A DNA stretch of 64,000 nucleotides from Nyssa sinensis (lineage: Eukaryota; Streptophyta; Magnoliopsida; Cornales; Nyssaceae), in contig CM018041.1 in the NCBI GenBank assembly GCA_008638375.1, positions 4,517,501 to 4,581,500 of the forward strand. Reading direction: 5' to 3'. The notes under the pieces were generated by a model. It saw only the letters and a program-made list of their open reading frames with translations, had not been told where the DNA came from and ran no database searches. Both the position numbers and the translations under genes were made by a program. Shown in pieces: positions 22,071 to 35,339 of the stretch (the stretch's first letter is position 1; every line of letters starts with the position of its first letter).

Positions 22071-25000
22071 TTTATCAAAATCAAGTCTTGTAACGACATT
22101 CAATAAATTTCGTTTGAAAAAAAAAATTTCAAAATAAATTTAACTACTTAATATTTGTGTATTATTTATTACATAAAATATAAAAAATATTTTTAAATAA
22201 TTTTTATTAAATACATAAATAATAAATTGATTATATTTTTAAGAATATTTTTCAAAATCTGAAGGCTATGTTGTTTGTCGATTACTGTGGAGTCTGAAGT
22301 AACTATTGCTTGATCTGAAAGAACTCCAGAGGGTCTCTAACTCCAAAGGGGCCTGGTTTGCTTTGCTTTACTTGTCTTCTCTCTTCTTTTCCTATGTACC
22401 AATTTATAGATATATACACACACAGTTAAGTACGTGTTCATGTTTTGTCAATTATCCAAACCCTAAACCCTGCCCCTTCTTTCCGTTTGCAATGTGGATA
22501 TTATATCGGTCCACAATCTTCTGTTCTTCCCCGTTACGCCCTCTTGGCGATCGATTCACTGGAGTTGGACCTGAATTAATAACTCACGGGTACACATTTC
22601 TCTCTGTTCTTAATTAACACTCCCAATCGACTTGAATTCCTTTTTGAATTTTTTGAAATCGGTACGGTTCCTGAAACCTCTGTTGACTTTTGAGTATTTG
22701 CTATGTTCGAACTATCTTGTACCTTTGTATTTTGATTTTTTGATATCGGCACAAACAAACACACGTTTCTATATGCATGTAGTGTGTATGTATGTCTATA
22801 TGAACATGTAATTGAAATGGATAATGCTTGTTTATCAGGTTATTGAAATGGGTCTGTCGTGATTTCAGACTTTCAATGTGGTTTGTAAACTAATAGTTTC
22901 CCAATTTTTGGGGATTATGGAATTGATTTTGGGTGATTTTGCATTTAATTCTCAGTTGAAGCTGAGTGTTTCAGTAGATGCAAATTATTGCTTCTGAGAA
23001 AGGCCAATTACGTTTTGCTGGAGAATGTCTGTGATAATTTAGCTTTAAAATTGTCTTTATCTTGAGCTCGTGTGGTTGATAATGCATTTGAATATGCAAC
23101 GAGGATTACCAATATTCAAAAAAGCAGTGGGAACCAAAATTTAAGTTATGTGCTGTGTTTTGGTGTATCTGAGCAATTCTCATGCATCTTTAAATCGTAT
23201 GCAGTATTACTATAATTCTTTCATTTTTTATGGCTTAGGAATGTTTTCGGGCAATAGTTTCAATTCAATCCATATATGTTGATCTTGGTTTGTTTCAGCT
23301 GTTGTTAGAGTTCAGAGGTCCAGACTCCTGATGTTCTTCTTATTGTTTGCATAACCAAAACAAATGTATTTGTCAAGGGTTTTGAAGCAAACTTTTCAGT
23401 GGATTGACTCCAGGAAAACATGGTTGGCCTATAATGCATTTGGGACCTAAGGGCAGAGGGACAAGTGGGAGAACAAATCTCAAAAGATTAAGTTGCACTC
23501 AATGAGGTCTGCTCCAGCATTATATCTTTGGTAAATTCCATAGACCAATATTTTTAGTAGTCTTCTTATTTTGGTAAATTCCATGAGAAAGCATAAACAT
23601 TTTTTTTTCTCAGATGGGAGTATGTTATTCCTGATCCGTTTGAGTTCTGCAACATAAGTTGCACAGAGCTTTTTCATCCAATTTTTCTAAAATCATCATG
23701 GATGGATAGCCACGTGCACATCACTGGTGATGAATAATGCAATATTGTATACAAATCAAATCAATAAAAACCTACATCACAACCACTTTGGCTAGAATCA
23801 TAATACACACACACACACATCTATATATATATATATATATATATATAATTACTACATAATACGAAAGGGTGATTATTAGAACGTACATGGTGGCTTCTAG
23901 ATTATGATGTGCTAGATCCTGACTGTATGGCGACCCAGCAAATAAAGGCTAAATTACAATCTCTTCTTGGAACAGTTACTGTTTTCTTGAAGCACACAGG
24001 CGCAGTTATGTGACTTCTACTACCCAAGTGTACACTATAGCCCCTACATGGCCTGGTTGTAGGGCTTATTTATTAAACATGGTCCGAGCCATAAGAGGTT
24101 TTTCAAGGTCTGGCTGTCTCCATTTTTAAATTCTAAGGCTATGAACTTGACTGATTAGCTAGAGATTAGAGTTGCTTAATCTTTGTAGGACATAAATATT
24201 TATTTAAATTGCAAGAAAACTAGTTCTACCTTAACAAATTATGTAAATGGTAACAAAACTATTTATAAATATAAGATTGAAGAAACCTTAAACAGCCGTG
24301 GTTGGGCCATGCCAAGCCTGTGAGTGTGCAGGCCAAAGCTGGCCCTATATCAAACCATCCCTTAGGCCAGCCTAATGAAATTTTTTTAAAGATCAAGCCT
24401 GGTTTAAAAATTGACAAGCCTATAATATGAGAGGTACTTCTCATTGAGTAGTGTAGTGTGAAAAGTGAAAACAATCGATTGAACTTTGGGTGACAATATT
24501 GACCATTCAAATTCTGAAGTCTTCTTTCATCCCCTCTCTAATATTTAACAATTATGGGAATGCTAATTTTATTAAGTATTAATCTTTTTCAATTATACTT
24601 AACCAAAAAAATTTCAACTTTGTACATACAAAAATCAAACAATATATCTAAAATTCTTCCAGGCAATGTATATTTTGTCTACCAATTCTTTTGTAAGACA
24701 ATAGGAATTAAAATCTTCGTATTATTTAAGTTAAATTATTAATTAATGTTAGTGAGATATATAAATTATTAAACAAATTTAATTGGTCTAGAGTTTCATT
24801 TTCAAAACACAACTTGAGAGTATTGTTAAATTTTCTTCTCCGTGGGTGTTAGTTTTTCTATATTTTCCATTCTAATAATTAATATTATTGTAAGATTTTT
24901 TTTTTCAAAAAATTATATTAAATGATAGAAAATTATTCACCACAAAACCAAGTTAGCTCCTTTAAAATTATAAAATGTTAAAAGAGCGGGGGCAGGGAAA

Positions 25001-27314
25001 ACCATTTATGAGCAAATGTCAACCAATTCCAATAACCAGTGGAATAGTTTCTAATATAGATATTAAGTTATATAATTTTTATTATTAAAGGGCCAACTAT
25101 AGTATGTTGTGATCACCATTTGTGGTAATCTTATTTCTAATTTTTAGTTTTAATTTATTTTCCTTCTTTATTTGTACCCCTTTCTATCACCTTACAAGGA
25201 TTGTACGATTAGTATCGTGAGTGAGCTGAAGTGCAGGATTTTATTTTCTTCGCTATGAATGGAGTTAACAACTTAACATGGCACAGCTGCGGAGAGCTGT
25301 CTTGAGTATAAGGCACTTTAGCTAGTTATATTGTAGGATTAGTCTAGCTAGAAACCCAATAAAGCATCCTGTACCAACTTCTATAGTTGTTCTTTATATA
25401 TATATATATATATTTGATCCGTACTGTTCTTTATATTATATGTAGACTATATAAATATCTGTCACCTGTACAACTCTTCCCACATATTTTCATGAGTGGA
25501 ATAATAATCCGACATAAACCCGAAAAGTATATACTAAAAAATCTCAAGTTATAACCCTATATCTAAATTTTTCTCTTAAAATAAAATTTTAATATCCTAA
25601 ATAATAAATGCTCATGTGCATGTACACTGTCCTAAGTACCAAATGAAGGCCAGCTTCTAGTTTTTCTCCTGGGAAAAAAATTTTCAGTCCAATGCAACCA
25701 TTTGGCTGCTCACATTTGAAATCTGCAATTCCTAGTGGGGCCTAGCTTTTGGGTATTGTGAAATTATGTGGTACCCCGCTTATATATAATATTAAACTTC
25801 AAGTATTATATATTATTTTTTAAAATATTAATTAATTTATAATATATTATTAATTATATTATATATATATATACAGAGTTCTTATTAAATAAAGGGCAAA
25901 AAGAAAACTTAACATTGAATAATCACTTTTGAATAATGTTTACCTAACACCCAATAAATCACTAAATTGATTCTATCATAATTAATTTTCCGTAATAAAT
26001 AGTTTCCTCCAAAATAAAAGCCTAGACCCTAAAACTAAAAAAGAAAAAAAAATACTAGCTAACTAATTAATTTTTGTAGTGTTATAATTAAAAATGTTTT
26101 ATTTTATTATTTTTCTTTTTGTTGGATAATATACCATTTGTACATGACTCAAGAAACTTAATTAGCTCTTTTGGAGTTCAAATTTGACTGAAAAAGTAGA
26201 AATGAAACCAAATTTATTAGGCAATGGTTGTAGCCCAATGAATGCCCTTAGGGCACCCAGTACCATAAACCAAATTAACTGACACCATTAAAGCATTTAT
26301 GAAAACCCTTCAAATATACACTTCTTCCAAGTTCCAACACTTCACTTATTGGAAATTGTTCTTTTCACAATCAAAAAGGCTATTTTTCACAATTCTCTTG
26401 CTTAGACTAGGACTAACTATGTGAGAGATAAGACTTTGAAATTAGCTAAAACGGATGTAAAAATAGTGGTTTCTAATTTATATCAACAACAAATTTGCTC
26501 CTTTTATAGCTTTGCTAATGTGGAAAGTGGGAAGGCTAACAATCAATATGTGGATAAAAATGCACAATGAAAATAGGATCAGCTTGGTTTTGGGCTGCAC
26601 CAACTAGAAGTTCCTAGTCTTTATGATAAATACAGACTGAATTGAGTTTTCCAGTATATCAGTTCTTTCCAAAACTATAAGAGAATCTTCTTTGAAAAAA
26701 AAACTATGGACAGGTTTAACTACACGGAAGATGATGGAAACTTTCTTTTCTTTCCAACCTACCTCGGGGATGGGCGTAATTGTAGGTAACTCCACCATTA
26801 TGATTTACTAATAATATTGTAGAGGATCATTATCTGTTTTGCTTGATACGTTCAGCCACATTAAATGTCAATGAAAATGGTGAAGCTTGCTTCCAAGGCA
26901 ACAAACTGATGCTTAGAGTCACAGATCTAATTGTTTCAGTGAAATGCAGTATACAAATTGATGATAAATCAAGCCTTGACTTTGTGGCTGCAGTAATTGC
27001 TAGAAGTACTAAAGTTGGTGAGAATTATGAAACGATCTGCATTTATGATGGAACAACCTAATGTGACTTGGGTAATGAATGCTATGTCGCCATTAAGCTC
27101 TGATGATTGATTATGCAGAAACTAGTTTGAATTATGGATTCAGTAGGAGCGGTTGCGGTATTAAGATTATCTAAACAATAGTAGTAATATTGCAAGAAAC
27201 TATGGGACAAAGCACTCCATGAAAGAAAAATGAGTGAGCCATGGGGCTCTTAAAAAACACCTGTTTATTGTGCCACCATCCAGATTCATGTTGTATATCT
27301 AGCAACATGATTTT

Positions 27315-29650
27315 TTATATTGGAGGCAACCACGTGATTACAATTGGACTTCTTACCTTGTGTACCCCATCTTTCCATACCAAATATCCAGATTCAGGTG
27401 TTGCTTGCTGAGATATTGTTGTGAATGTAACCTTGTAAGATAGTTTCTGGTATTGATGGGTGAAATTCAGTTTTGCTGGCTCAACCTTGATGGAAGCACC
27501 CTTGAAGGGTGAAACTACAACGTGGTAATTGGAAACAGAGGGGCCAACATTGGTGACAGTTCTGTGGAGGGTCATAACAGAAATCTTAGCATCTTCTGGG
27601 AACACAGCTGAGATGGCTGGATAGTTCAAATTCCCTGGAATGGCAAGAGTGTGTTGGCACGACCTGTTGGAAAACTTAGCAAAAACTTCCAGCTGGGAAG
27701 GGGTTAGGTTTTGGGTGCACAGGAATTCAAAGTAATCCTGCGCCCCAATGTCATAAATCAAGCCAGGGTCAAGAGCTTTCAATGGGTTTATGTGTCCTGC
27801 ACCGTAGTCATACGGGTTAGATGGTTCACCTGTTGAGGCATCTTTCAGAGGGTTAAAGGTGTTATCGTGAACATAAGCAGTTGTCATCAATGCAGATTTT
27901 ATTGCAGCTGGACTCCATTCAGGGTGCCTCGCCTTAAGCAGTGCAGCAACCCCACTTACATGTGGGCAGGACATCGAAGTTCCAGACAATATATTAAACT
28001 TCACTCTGCGGTGATCCGTCGGCAAACTTGATGGACTCATATCTCCAGTCCAAGCAGCAAGAATGTTGACTCCTGGTGCCACCACATCAGGCTTCAAAAT
28101 CTCTAGTGAAACAAAATTAGGTCCTCTGGATGAAAATGCAGCCACCACTGGAGATGGCCGAATTCCCAACCTAGTTCCAAGAAATGCAAGAGTTGCGGTT
28201 GCTTTTGAATTTGTTAAAGCATAATTCTTGATTGCTTTCCCTACCTTTTCTCCAACGGCAACTGCAGGAAGAAGGTGGCAATCTGCGACCAGCTCCTCTC
28301 CATTTTCAGCAGTGTTTGACAATATCATTCCTACTCCACCTGCATCTTTTACCACCTGCCCCTTTTCAACTCGAGGACTAATACCACGGTCACATATCAC
28401 AATCTTTCCAGCAACAGTATGTGGATCCAAGGTTCCCTCCAAACACAATGAACTTGGATCAGGAATGCTGGAATTACTCCCTTTGTAAACCAGGGGGTAT
28501 TGCTTATTCTTTGACAGGTTCCTTGGGTCTTTATAGAGTGAAACTCCAGTTATAGTTTTGCCGCTCCCTAGCTTAACAGTAGCTGGAAATTCTCTATCCA
28601 TTGTGCTGGCTCCAACTGTAGCGATCCATGGTGATACATTTGTGAGGCTGACTGGGTCAGGTCCACCATTTCCAGCTGAGCAAGAGATGAATACTCCCTT
28701 CTCCATTGCTCCAAAAGCTGCTATTGACAAACTATCATGGTAGTAAGATGAAACTCCGCCACCTAAAGAGATGGATAAAACATTCACGCCATCGGCCACT
28801 GCTTGATCGACCGCTGAAAGAATATCGGAGCTAAAGCACCCTCCATGCCAGCAAACTTTATAAGCTGCAATTCTTGCACCAGGGGCCATTCCTCGGGCAG
28901 TACCATAAGCATAACCCAAAAGATTTGCACCACGAACTGGAGAGCCTGCAACTGTTGCTGCCGTGTGAGTACCATGGCCATCTTGATCTCGCGGCGATTT
29001 GTACTCATCTTGCTCATTAATTTTACCAGAAGCAGCCTCGTACCCGTGGTAGAATACACGGGCACCAACAATTTTTCTGTTACAGTGATGCTTAGCAAAT
29101 GTGCGGCCTATCTCACATATGCCTTTCCAATGAGCTGGAACTGGTGCCATGCCTGTGTCATTGAAGCTTGGGCTCTCTGGCCAAATCCCTGTATCGAGCA
29201 CACCAACTACGACATTGTAGGTTGAGAAGTTTATCGGACCCGACATCTGTGCTATCTTCATTTTCAAGCCCAAGGAACATTGGACTCCTTGTGGTGTGTA
29301 GTTGGTATATGGTCTCAGGAAATATAGCCATCACACCATGGATGTTCCTTTAGTCTCTGTGCTTCTTCTTCACCAAGCTGAGCAGCAACACCATGAAAAA
29401 CGTTCTGGTAAGTATAGAGTATCCTTTCTTCATCGTCAGTATCTTCTACTTCCTCTGGTTTCATGACTACTGACTTTATTGTTGATGAGTACCACTTGAC
29501 ATGGTCAGAAAACGTCTCCGGCATTGCTGATTTTTCCATTTGGACTATGTAAGTTTTCTTTATTAATGGGTTTTTTGCAGAAATGGCAAGGCCAAGAGAT
29601 AGATAGCTTGTTAGAAAAAGAAACAGCCAATTTACTGGAATTCCAGCCAT
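27315..29650 (-). CDS. SBT1.3: Subtilisin-like serine protease, SBT1.3 type (two frameshifts)
   Basis: Secreted serine protease of the plant subtilase (S8) family, intronless as usual for SBT1 genes. It begins at MAGIPVNWLFLFL (29650; signal peptide). Then comes the inhibitor I9 propeptide (TYIVQMEKSAMPETF). The peptidase domain has catalytic Asp in VLDTGIWPES, His in DGHGTHTAATVAGS, the oxyanion Asn in SAGNGGPDP, and Ser in SGTSMSCPHVSG. A PA insert and a C-terminal fibronectin-III-like domain end in VITWLPPI. Total length is about 775 residues if read through, normal for the family. Two extra single bases break the frame, near 29336-29343 (after LKEHP) and 29216-29224 (before YNVVVG). The 116-bp piece between them reads perfectly in the third frame (MAIFPETIYQLHTTRSPMF). 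The 652 codons downstream are clean. Either assembly errors or a young pseudogene. Confidence 0.9.
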
Positions 29651-31513
29651 TTTTTGGGTAGGAAGAAAGGGAGAGTTGAACAATGAAGTGGAGTGAAGAA
29701 GAGGAGGCAAATGAGAAGTGTCCCTGGACTGGTTTTTGAGACTTGAAATATCAAGAGGGGACCTTTACGCTGTGTTCTATTGCAGGTAATAAAGGTGGTG
29801 GTTGCCTCATGAATGCCAGTGGTATCGAGTTAGGAGAGCTAGGTGGTGGTGGGAGTTATTGGTTATGGTCCTTGTATACTATTCAATTGTCCCGGGTAAT
29901 ATCACCATCAATTGGGTCCTAGGATGCCAAACCAACGGTGATGAGATGGTGGGCATCTAATCTCCAAAAGTACTTCAAGCTGTGACCAACAATAAAGATA
30001 ATCGTCCCTTTTAGTACTTGATAGACAATTCTGTTTTAGAGGAACGATGATCTAATATAATATCAGAATTTTATTTCTGAGAAGTTTAAGTTTATGTCTC
30101 TATCTTCTCAGTGCAACTTTGCATTTATTCACCTGTTCTTGCACTTGTACACTTCACAAAACAAGATTGTACATGAAGATGGTGTTAATGTTGGTTCATT
30201 TTCTAGTAATAAGTGATTTATTAGTTTCTATCTTTGATAACTGATTTTTATCTCACCAATCTTACAAATGTGGGGTCTACTTAATACTGATGAGTTCCAC
30301 AGTAGACCCCATGCAACGAATCTTACCTTTGTAAAAAGGGTGGGGCCATCACTCCTAACTAAAACCATGAATGTCACCGCAAATTTGTGTTCCGATGCAA
30401 ACGTCTTAAAAAGCTAATGAGTTGTCTTCTATCTAGGATTTGATCATTGTGGTCCCCCTCCGTTGCATGAAACATGTAGTCAACTCTGAGCAGCCGTTGA
30501 TTATGAATGGGTATGGGTATCGTACCTTGATGAATTTTTGATACGTGCCTTGTATTTATTTATCTAGGAAATTTTCTTTCTTAATGCTCTGGTTGCATCA
30601 GGGGAATGATAATGGCTGAAATAAGTGTAAGCTGGACGATCCTCTCCTCGCAATTTTAACACAGGTATGTATTGCATTTATCATAGAATAATATTATATA
30701 TAACAAATTTTACATTCTTTTATTCTTAAATGTAAGGTGGTGTAATTAATTATAATAAATATATATAAATTTTATCACATTGTATATACGAGTGAAAAAA
30801 TAGGATAAGAACATTCAATCATGTTTATTATTTTTAAATTTTAAATACTAAATTATCCTTTAAAATAATTAAAAGAATAAAATATTAATTTTTAATCGAA
30901 AGAATTATTATTTAAATAGAAAATAAATTAATAATTTTACAAGTACAAATGATAGTGACAGTAATATAAGTACCAAAAATAAGAACTACCAGTCACAATT
31001 ATTAAAACTTTGAAAGAGATCAACACCCTCTTTCTATATATAGATATATACTTACACACTAATATTGGACATGTACGATGTACACGTGGCACATCTGATT
31101 TTCAAAACCCATTTTAAAACGGTAACTATTATGAACAGGGTGCACATATTTTTATATAGAGTGCTAAAGTAGCGTAGAGAAACTCTTTTTCTCGCATATA
31201 GTACATATTTTATCAACATTAGAAATTAATTTAAATAATGATGAAAATTTTACATGTTATTTTATCACTTAACTCTTATTTTCAAGGCAGATCAAACAAG
31301 TAAATGAAGCAACCTTCATATAAGTAATAAATATATATATATATATATATATATATTCTTGATCATTGAAGTGGTTCAACGGTCGTATCCACCGATAATA
31401 AATATAAAGCAGCATTCAAAGTAATCGCAACGGGCATCGTGTGTTCTTAAAGAGAGCAAACAGAGCCTTTAAAGATGACCAACTTCTGCATCGCTGGAGT
31501 TTCTTTTGGGTAT

Positions 31514-31754
31514 GGGTACCCACAGGTCAAGTAGTTATCATCAATGATTTCATGTATCATAACACATGGTGTGTACCCATAGGTCAAGTAGTTATCATCA
31601 ATGATTTCATGTATCATAACACAGGGTGTGCATCCATTGTTCATGTTTATGACCCATCATCATATATGAATTAGTTATCATCAATGATTTCATGTATCAT
31701 AACACGGTGTGCATCCATTGTTCATGTTTATGACCCATCATCATATATGAATTA
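31514..31754. repeat. Complex tandem repeat
   Basis: The core AGTTATCATCAATGATTTCA followed by TGTATCATAACAC occurs three times. The first two units are about 57 bp. The third is joined to a longer spacer (CATCCATTGTTCATG ... CATCATATATGAATTA) that is itself present twice. Minimal divergence between copies. Confidence 0.85.
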
Positions 31755-31904
31755 AATTGCTACAAAAATATCCCAAATATTAAAAAAAAACATTTATCTT
31801 TTCCTTAAACGTTAGTCAAATTATGGATCAGCTATCAATCCCTAATGGGGACACATTTCCAATTTAAAAAAATAATAGTTATAAGCTTATGAGTTAAAAT
31901 TATA

Positions 31905-32232
31905 TATCACTCAGGTGTGGTCGAGTGATAAAATCGTTGAATTTAAAATTTAAGTGTTTCGAGTTTGAATCCATTCTGCGTCAAATCTTTGGCAGTTAGA
32001 ATTTAAAGGGTGGATTTAGCTGTCACAGGAAGGGGGACTGGTGCGCGTAAGTTGGTCGAGGATACTAACGTAAGTTGGTGTAGGATACACAGTCAATCCA
32101 TAAAAAAAGTTAAGGTTATAGAAGTTTGCAGTTAGAGCTTAAAGTGTGTGTATGGTTGTCACGGAGAGGGGAGCTGGTGCGCGTAAGCTGATTTGAAATA
32201 CCCCTAGCCGATCTATGTAAAAGAAGTTTAAC
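31905..32232 (+). mobile_element. SINE-like unit with pol III boxes, partly duplicated
   Basis: A-box-like TGTGGTCGAGTGA (31916-31928) and B-box-like GAGTTTGAATCC (31961-31972) are spaced as in a tRNA-derived promoter. The body has TAGCTGTCACAGGAAGGGG and CTGGTGCGCGTAAG. A second, headless body copy follows from about 32105 (GTTGTCACGGAGAGGGGAGC, then TGGTGCGCGTAAGC). No target duplication was identified, so the limits are approximate. Confidence 0.45.
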
Positions 32233-32749
32233 GTTATAGAAAATTTATTCTCATATACCGAACTCGGTTAAATTTCTAAAATTGAGTTAAGAGAATGGAA
32301 AATTTATAGATGTGTAGAAACTAGAAAAATAATCAATAATCAAAAGTTTTATGTGATTAAATGGTATTGGTATTGCATATTTATTTATGAAGGAGATGTC
32401 ACAATTTCAAATTATGTTTAAGGAGTCGAGCATTAGGAAAGAGAATGTTTTTGAATCTCTCCTTTATTTATGATTAGAAAAATTTTCAACCTAGTCTTTG
32501 ATAATTTAAAGCTTCAAAAATTCCTATTTTTGATTTTTTGGGGTTTATAAATTTTAGAACTCACGTTAGACATTTTTAGATATCGGAATTTTTATAATTA
32601 GGTTTAGAATTTAGAACTTTAGACTTGGCATTTTTTACTTTAAGTAAGGGTCTACGGTTAATTCTAGTAAAATATAAAATTAAGACTAAAAGCATTAAAT
32701 CGCTAAAATATTTAATAAGGTTTAAACACTAATTAGTACTTAATGAATG

Positions 32750-33105
32750 AGCAGGGATAACAATTTAATTTGATCTATCGAGACCTGTCATGACCAGTTT
32801 CATTAAGGATCTGAGAGAATTTATGTAAACACTATTAAAATTTGGGACGGGTTTAGAGTAAATGCATCATATTCCTTTCCGTCTTGATTATATAAATAAT
32901 AATAAAATAAGTTTTATATTATATAATTACTATTTATAATAATATTTTTTTAATCTAATGTTAGAAGTTTAGATAAACTTGATGTAGCCTTATTGTTTTA
33001 AAGGAAATAAATTGTTTTTTCGTAAACTAGAGACGAGGAAGTGATCCTTCCCCAAATCTTCACTTGTTGCCATCCTTAGTTAGCAAGGCCTTGTTGAACA
33101 AGATT
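32750..33105. mobile_element. Possible MITE related to the one at 20469
   Basis: Left CAGGGATAACAATTT and, reverse-complemented, right AAGGATGGCAACAAGTG resemble the TAGGGATGGCAAT ends of the 20469-20933 element. A second fragment with similar GGGAT...GCCATTCTTA ends lies at about 33266-33407. No clear target duplication. Confidence 0.3.
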
Positions 33106-33920
33106 GGGCTTCGACTGAAGTTTTAATTTAGATTTAGACACTGGGCAACCTGACCAAATGGCCCAACCAAAACATAATTGGATCTAACCAAGCCTTTGGG
33201 ATGACTAGGCCCCACTGTTGCTGTGCAACATGTAGTTTGGCCTGGATTAGAGTCGGAGTAAATCTCTGACGAGACAAAGCCAGGGATAGATAATATAAAT
33301 GAGGTTGATGTTGGGAAAGGATCGATGAGCAGAAAATATAAATAGAATCGAGGTTGAAAAAGGATAAAGGATTACTCCATCCCAAATTCACCCCTTGCCA
33401 TTCTTACTCGCCACCTATGCAGCCAACTATGAGATCTACCAGCAAGGTCCATCTTTGTGAGAAATTAAAATTAAAAATGTGTATATTTAGATGGTTGTGT
33501 GGTAAAATCAGAAAAATTAAAATTAAAAATTAAAATTTATTTTTTCTCTAAATTTCTTCATTATTGGAGAGATTAGAAACGTCATTTTAATCACTTAATT
33601 TTCTCTTTATTTTTTTTTTCTCTTCAAATCATCCCATTCAAACAAACTATAAAATAAAATAGTTAAAATAAATAAAAACTTAAATTTTAAAAAATTTAAT
33701 TATTAAAATATTATATGTTATATAAACTCAAAACTGAAACATTTAAAAAATGTTAGGATGAATTACTCAGTTAAAGATTTTACGATATGATTGATATGTG
33801 TATGTCACGAACATGCAATGATACATACGCAAATCACATTATAAAATTTTAATTTCACATCATACATATCACACGCACATCAGTCACATCACAAAATTTT
33901 CAAATTTTGCGGCTGCTGTA

Positions 33921-34195
33921 ATTTTTTGGTGATCCCTTGTGTGAAATGAGGTGCCATATGTGTAAGATTGTACCTTCGACATTTCATCTCGCTGGACTTG
34001 TCTCCACAAAGAGCAGAGATAGATGTGCCCAATAGCTCAAGTGGTATAAATGCTCTTATGATTTTGGTGGTCCCTTGAAATGAGGTGCCATATGTGTCAG
34101 ATTGTACATTTGACATTGCATCTCACTGGATTTGTCTCCGCGAAGAGCAGATATAGATATGCCCAATAGCCCAAGTGGTATAAATGCTCTTATGA
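33921..34195. repeat. Direct duplication of about 135 bp
   Basis: Copies at about 33921-34060 and 34061-34195 share GAGGTGCCATATGTGT, ACTTGTCTCC/ATTTGTCTCC and AAGTGGTATAAATGCTCTTA. The piece AATAGCTCAAGTGGTATAA resembles a tRNA-type A box, so the unit may derive from a SINE. Confidence 0.75.
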
Positions 34196-34272
34196 TCTTA
34201 TCTGGTTGGAACTGTAGCTCACGCTGCAGCTACAAGTTACAACATCCTAGGGTATTTACTTTCAACTTTGAA

Positions 34273-34326
<54 letters not shown>

Positions 34327-35339
34327 GTAATAAATTTAAACAGGCCAAACATTAATCTAAAATTCACAAATCCAATCCAAATAGGCTTAAGCTTCAAAAC
34401 AAGCTCAGTTTCCAAGTATCACAAAACTTATAGCTTGTATGTGTAGACTAACACAAGCATATTTAACACAAATCTTGCCCTTAACCTTGTGCTCTGTTTA
34501 ACCTTAACGAGAATAAATATTAAATGTAGCCCCAGCCCGAAGTTACTTTGTTTTGATGTGCTATCTTTTCCAGGTAATTCAGCTAAACAAAATGGGATCC
34601 ACTGGTCCAGAGCAACCTGTGAACAAAGGAGCTTGTATTCATTGATCCTGATGCTAATGAGTACTTTTATAAATCAGTCTTAAACCTACTTGTTGAGCAT
34701 TCATTGATCTAGATACAAGGTACCTTAAACTATGAATATTTTTTCATGAACAAACACCCATCTGCTGTTGAATAAGATAAAGGAGACTCCTTGTAGATAG
34801 GTAGGTAGGAGAAACTTAATAGCCACTTTAAATTTTAAAGAAAGTGTTTGTAAACATATTTATTCTAACTCAAGAGGGAGAAATGTACTATAAAGGTTTT
34901 CCTCACTCTTGGGAAACAAACAATGAAATTCGTATTTATTATAGTCTCACTCTGGGCGTAAAAGAAAAATGAAAAAAATTTATTATATAAATAAAATATC
35001 ATACATATGAAATAGATCAATGGTATGAGACAAGATTTTCATAATTTAAGAATTGAGTTTTTATTTATGTTATTTTAATTCTTAAATTATGTATAAACTC
35101 GTACTCGTAGTAGCTTTGTTCCAGATTATGTTGTTCCATATACTTGTAGTAGCTTTGTTGGAGTACTGCACACAATGCATTTAAGTGGCATGCAACATTG
35201 CAATGCAACTGCTCTGTTTTTCTTTGACATACTCTTTGATTAACACCACACGCCAAGTATTTCTTTGAGAGAGAGGGAGAGACTCAGAGAGAGTGATGAA
35301 TAGGAACCCATTTCATATCAACACACTCCATTTAGCATT

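Larger units (their letters stand above)
20942..27314. other. AT-rich spacer between MITE and subtilase
   Basis: Long stretch with AT microsatellites (21691-21851, 23823-23847), a three-copy tandem repeat (21975-22070) and no convincing gene. The part at 22340-22620 is GC-richer and reads like a promoter or 5' UTR but leads to no coding region. A 72-codon plus-strand frame at 26843-27061 has no recognisable family. Confidence 0.5.

Noticed and set aside
22306..23400. Promoter/5'-UTR-like stretch with possible splice sites
   Set aside because: No coding region follows. An untranslated transcript or gene relic cannot be shown from sequence alone.
26843..27061. 72-codon plus-strand frame near the subtilase
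   Set aside because: Reads smoothly but matches no family I know and has no splice context or neighbouring exons.
31441..31674. Open frames on both strands with repeated peptides
   Set aside because: They simply translate the tandem repeat.
31514..31754. Possible CRISPR-like array
   Set aside because: Repeats are tandem units without unique spacers, and this is plant nuclear DNA.
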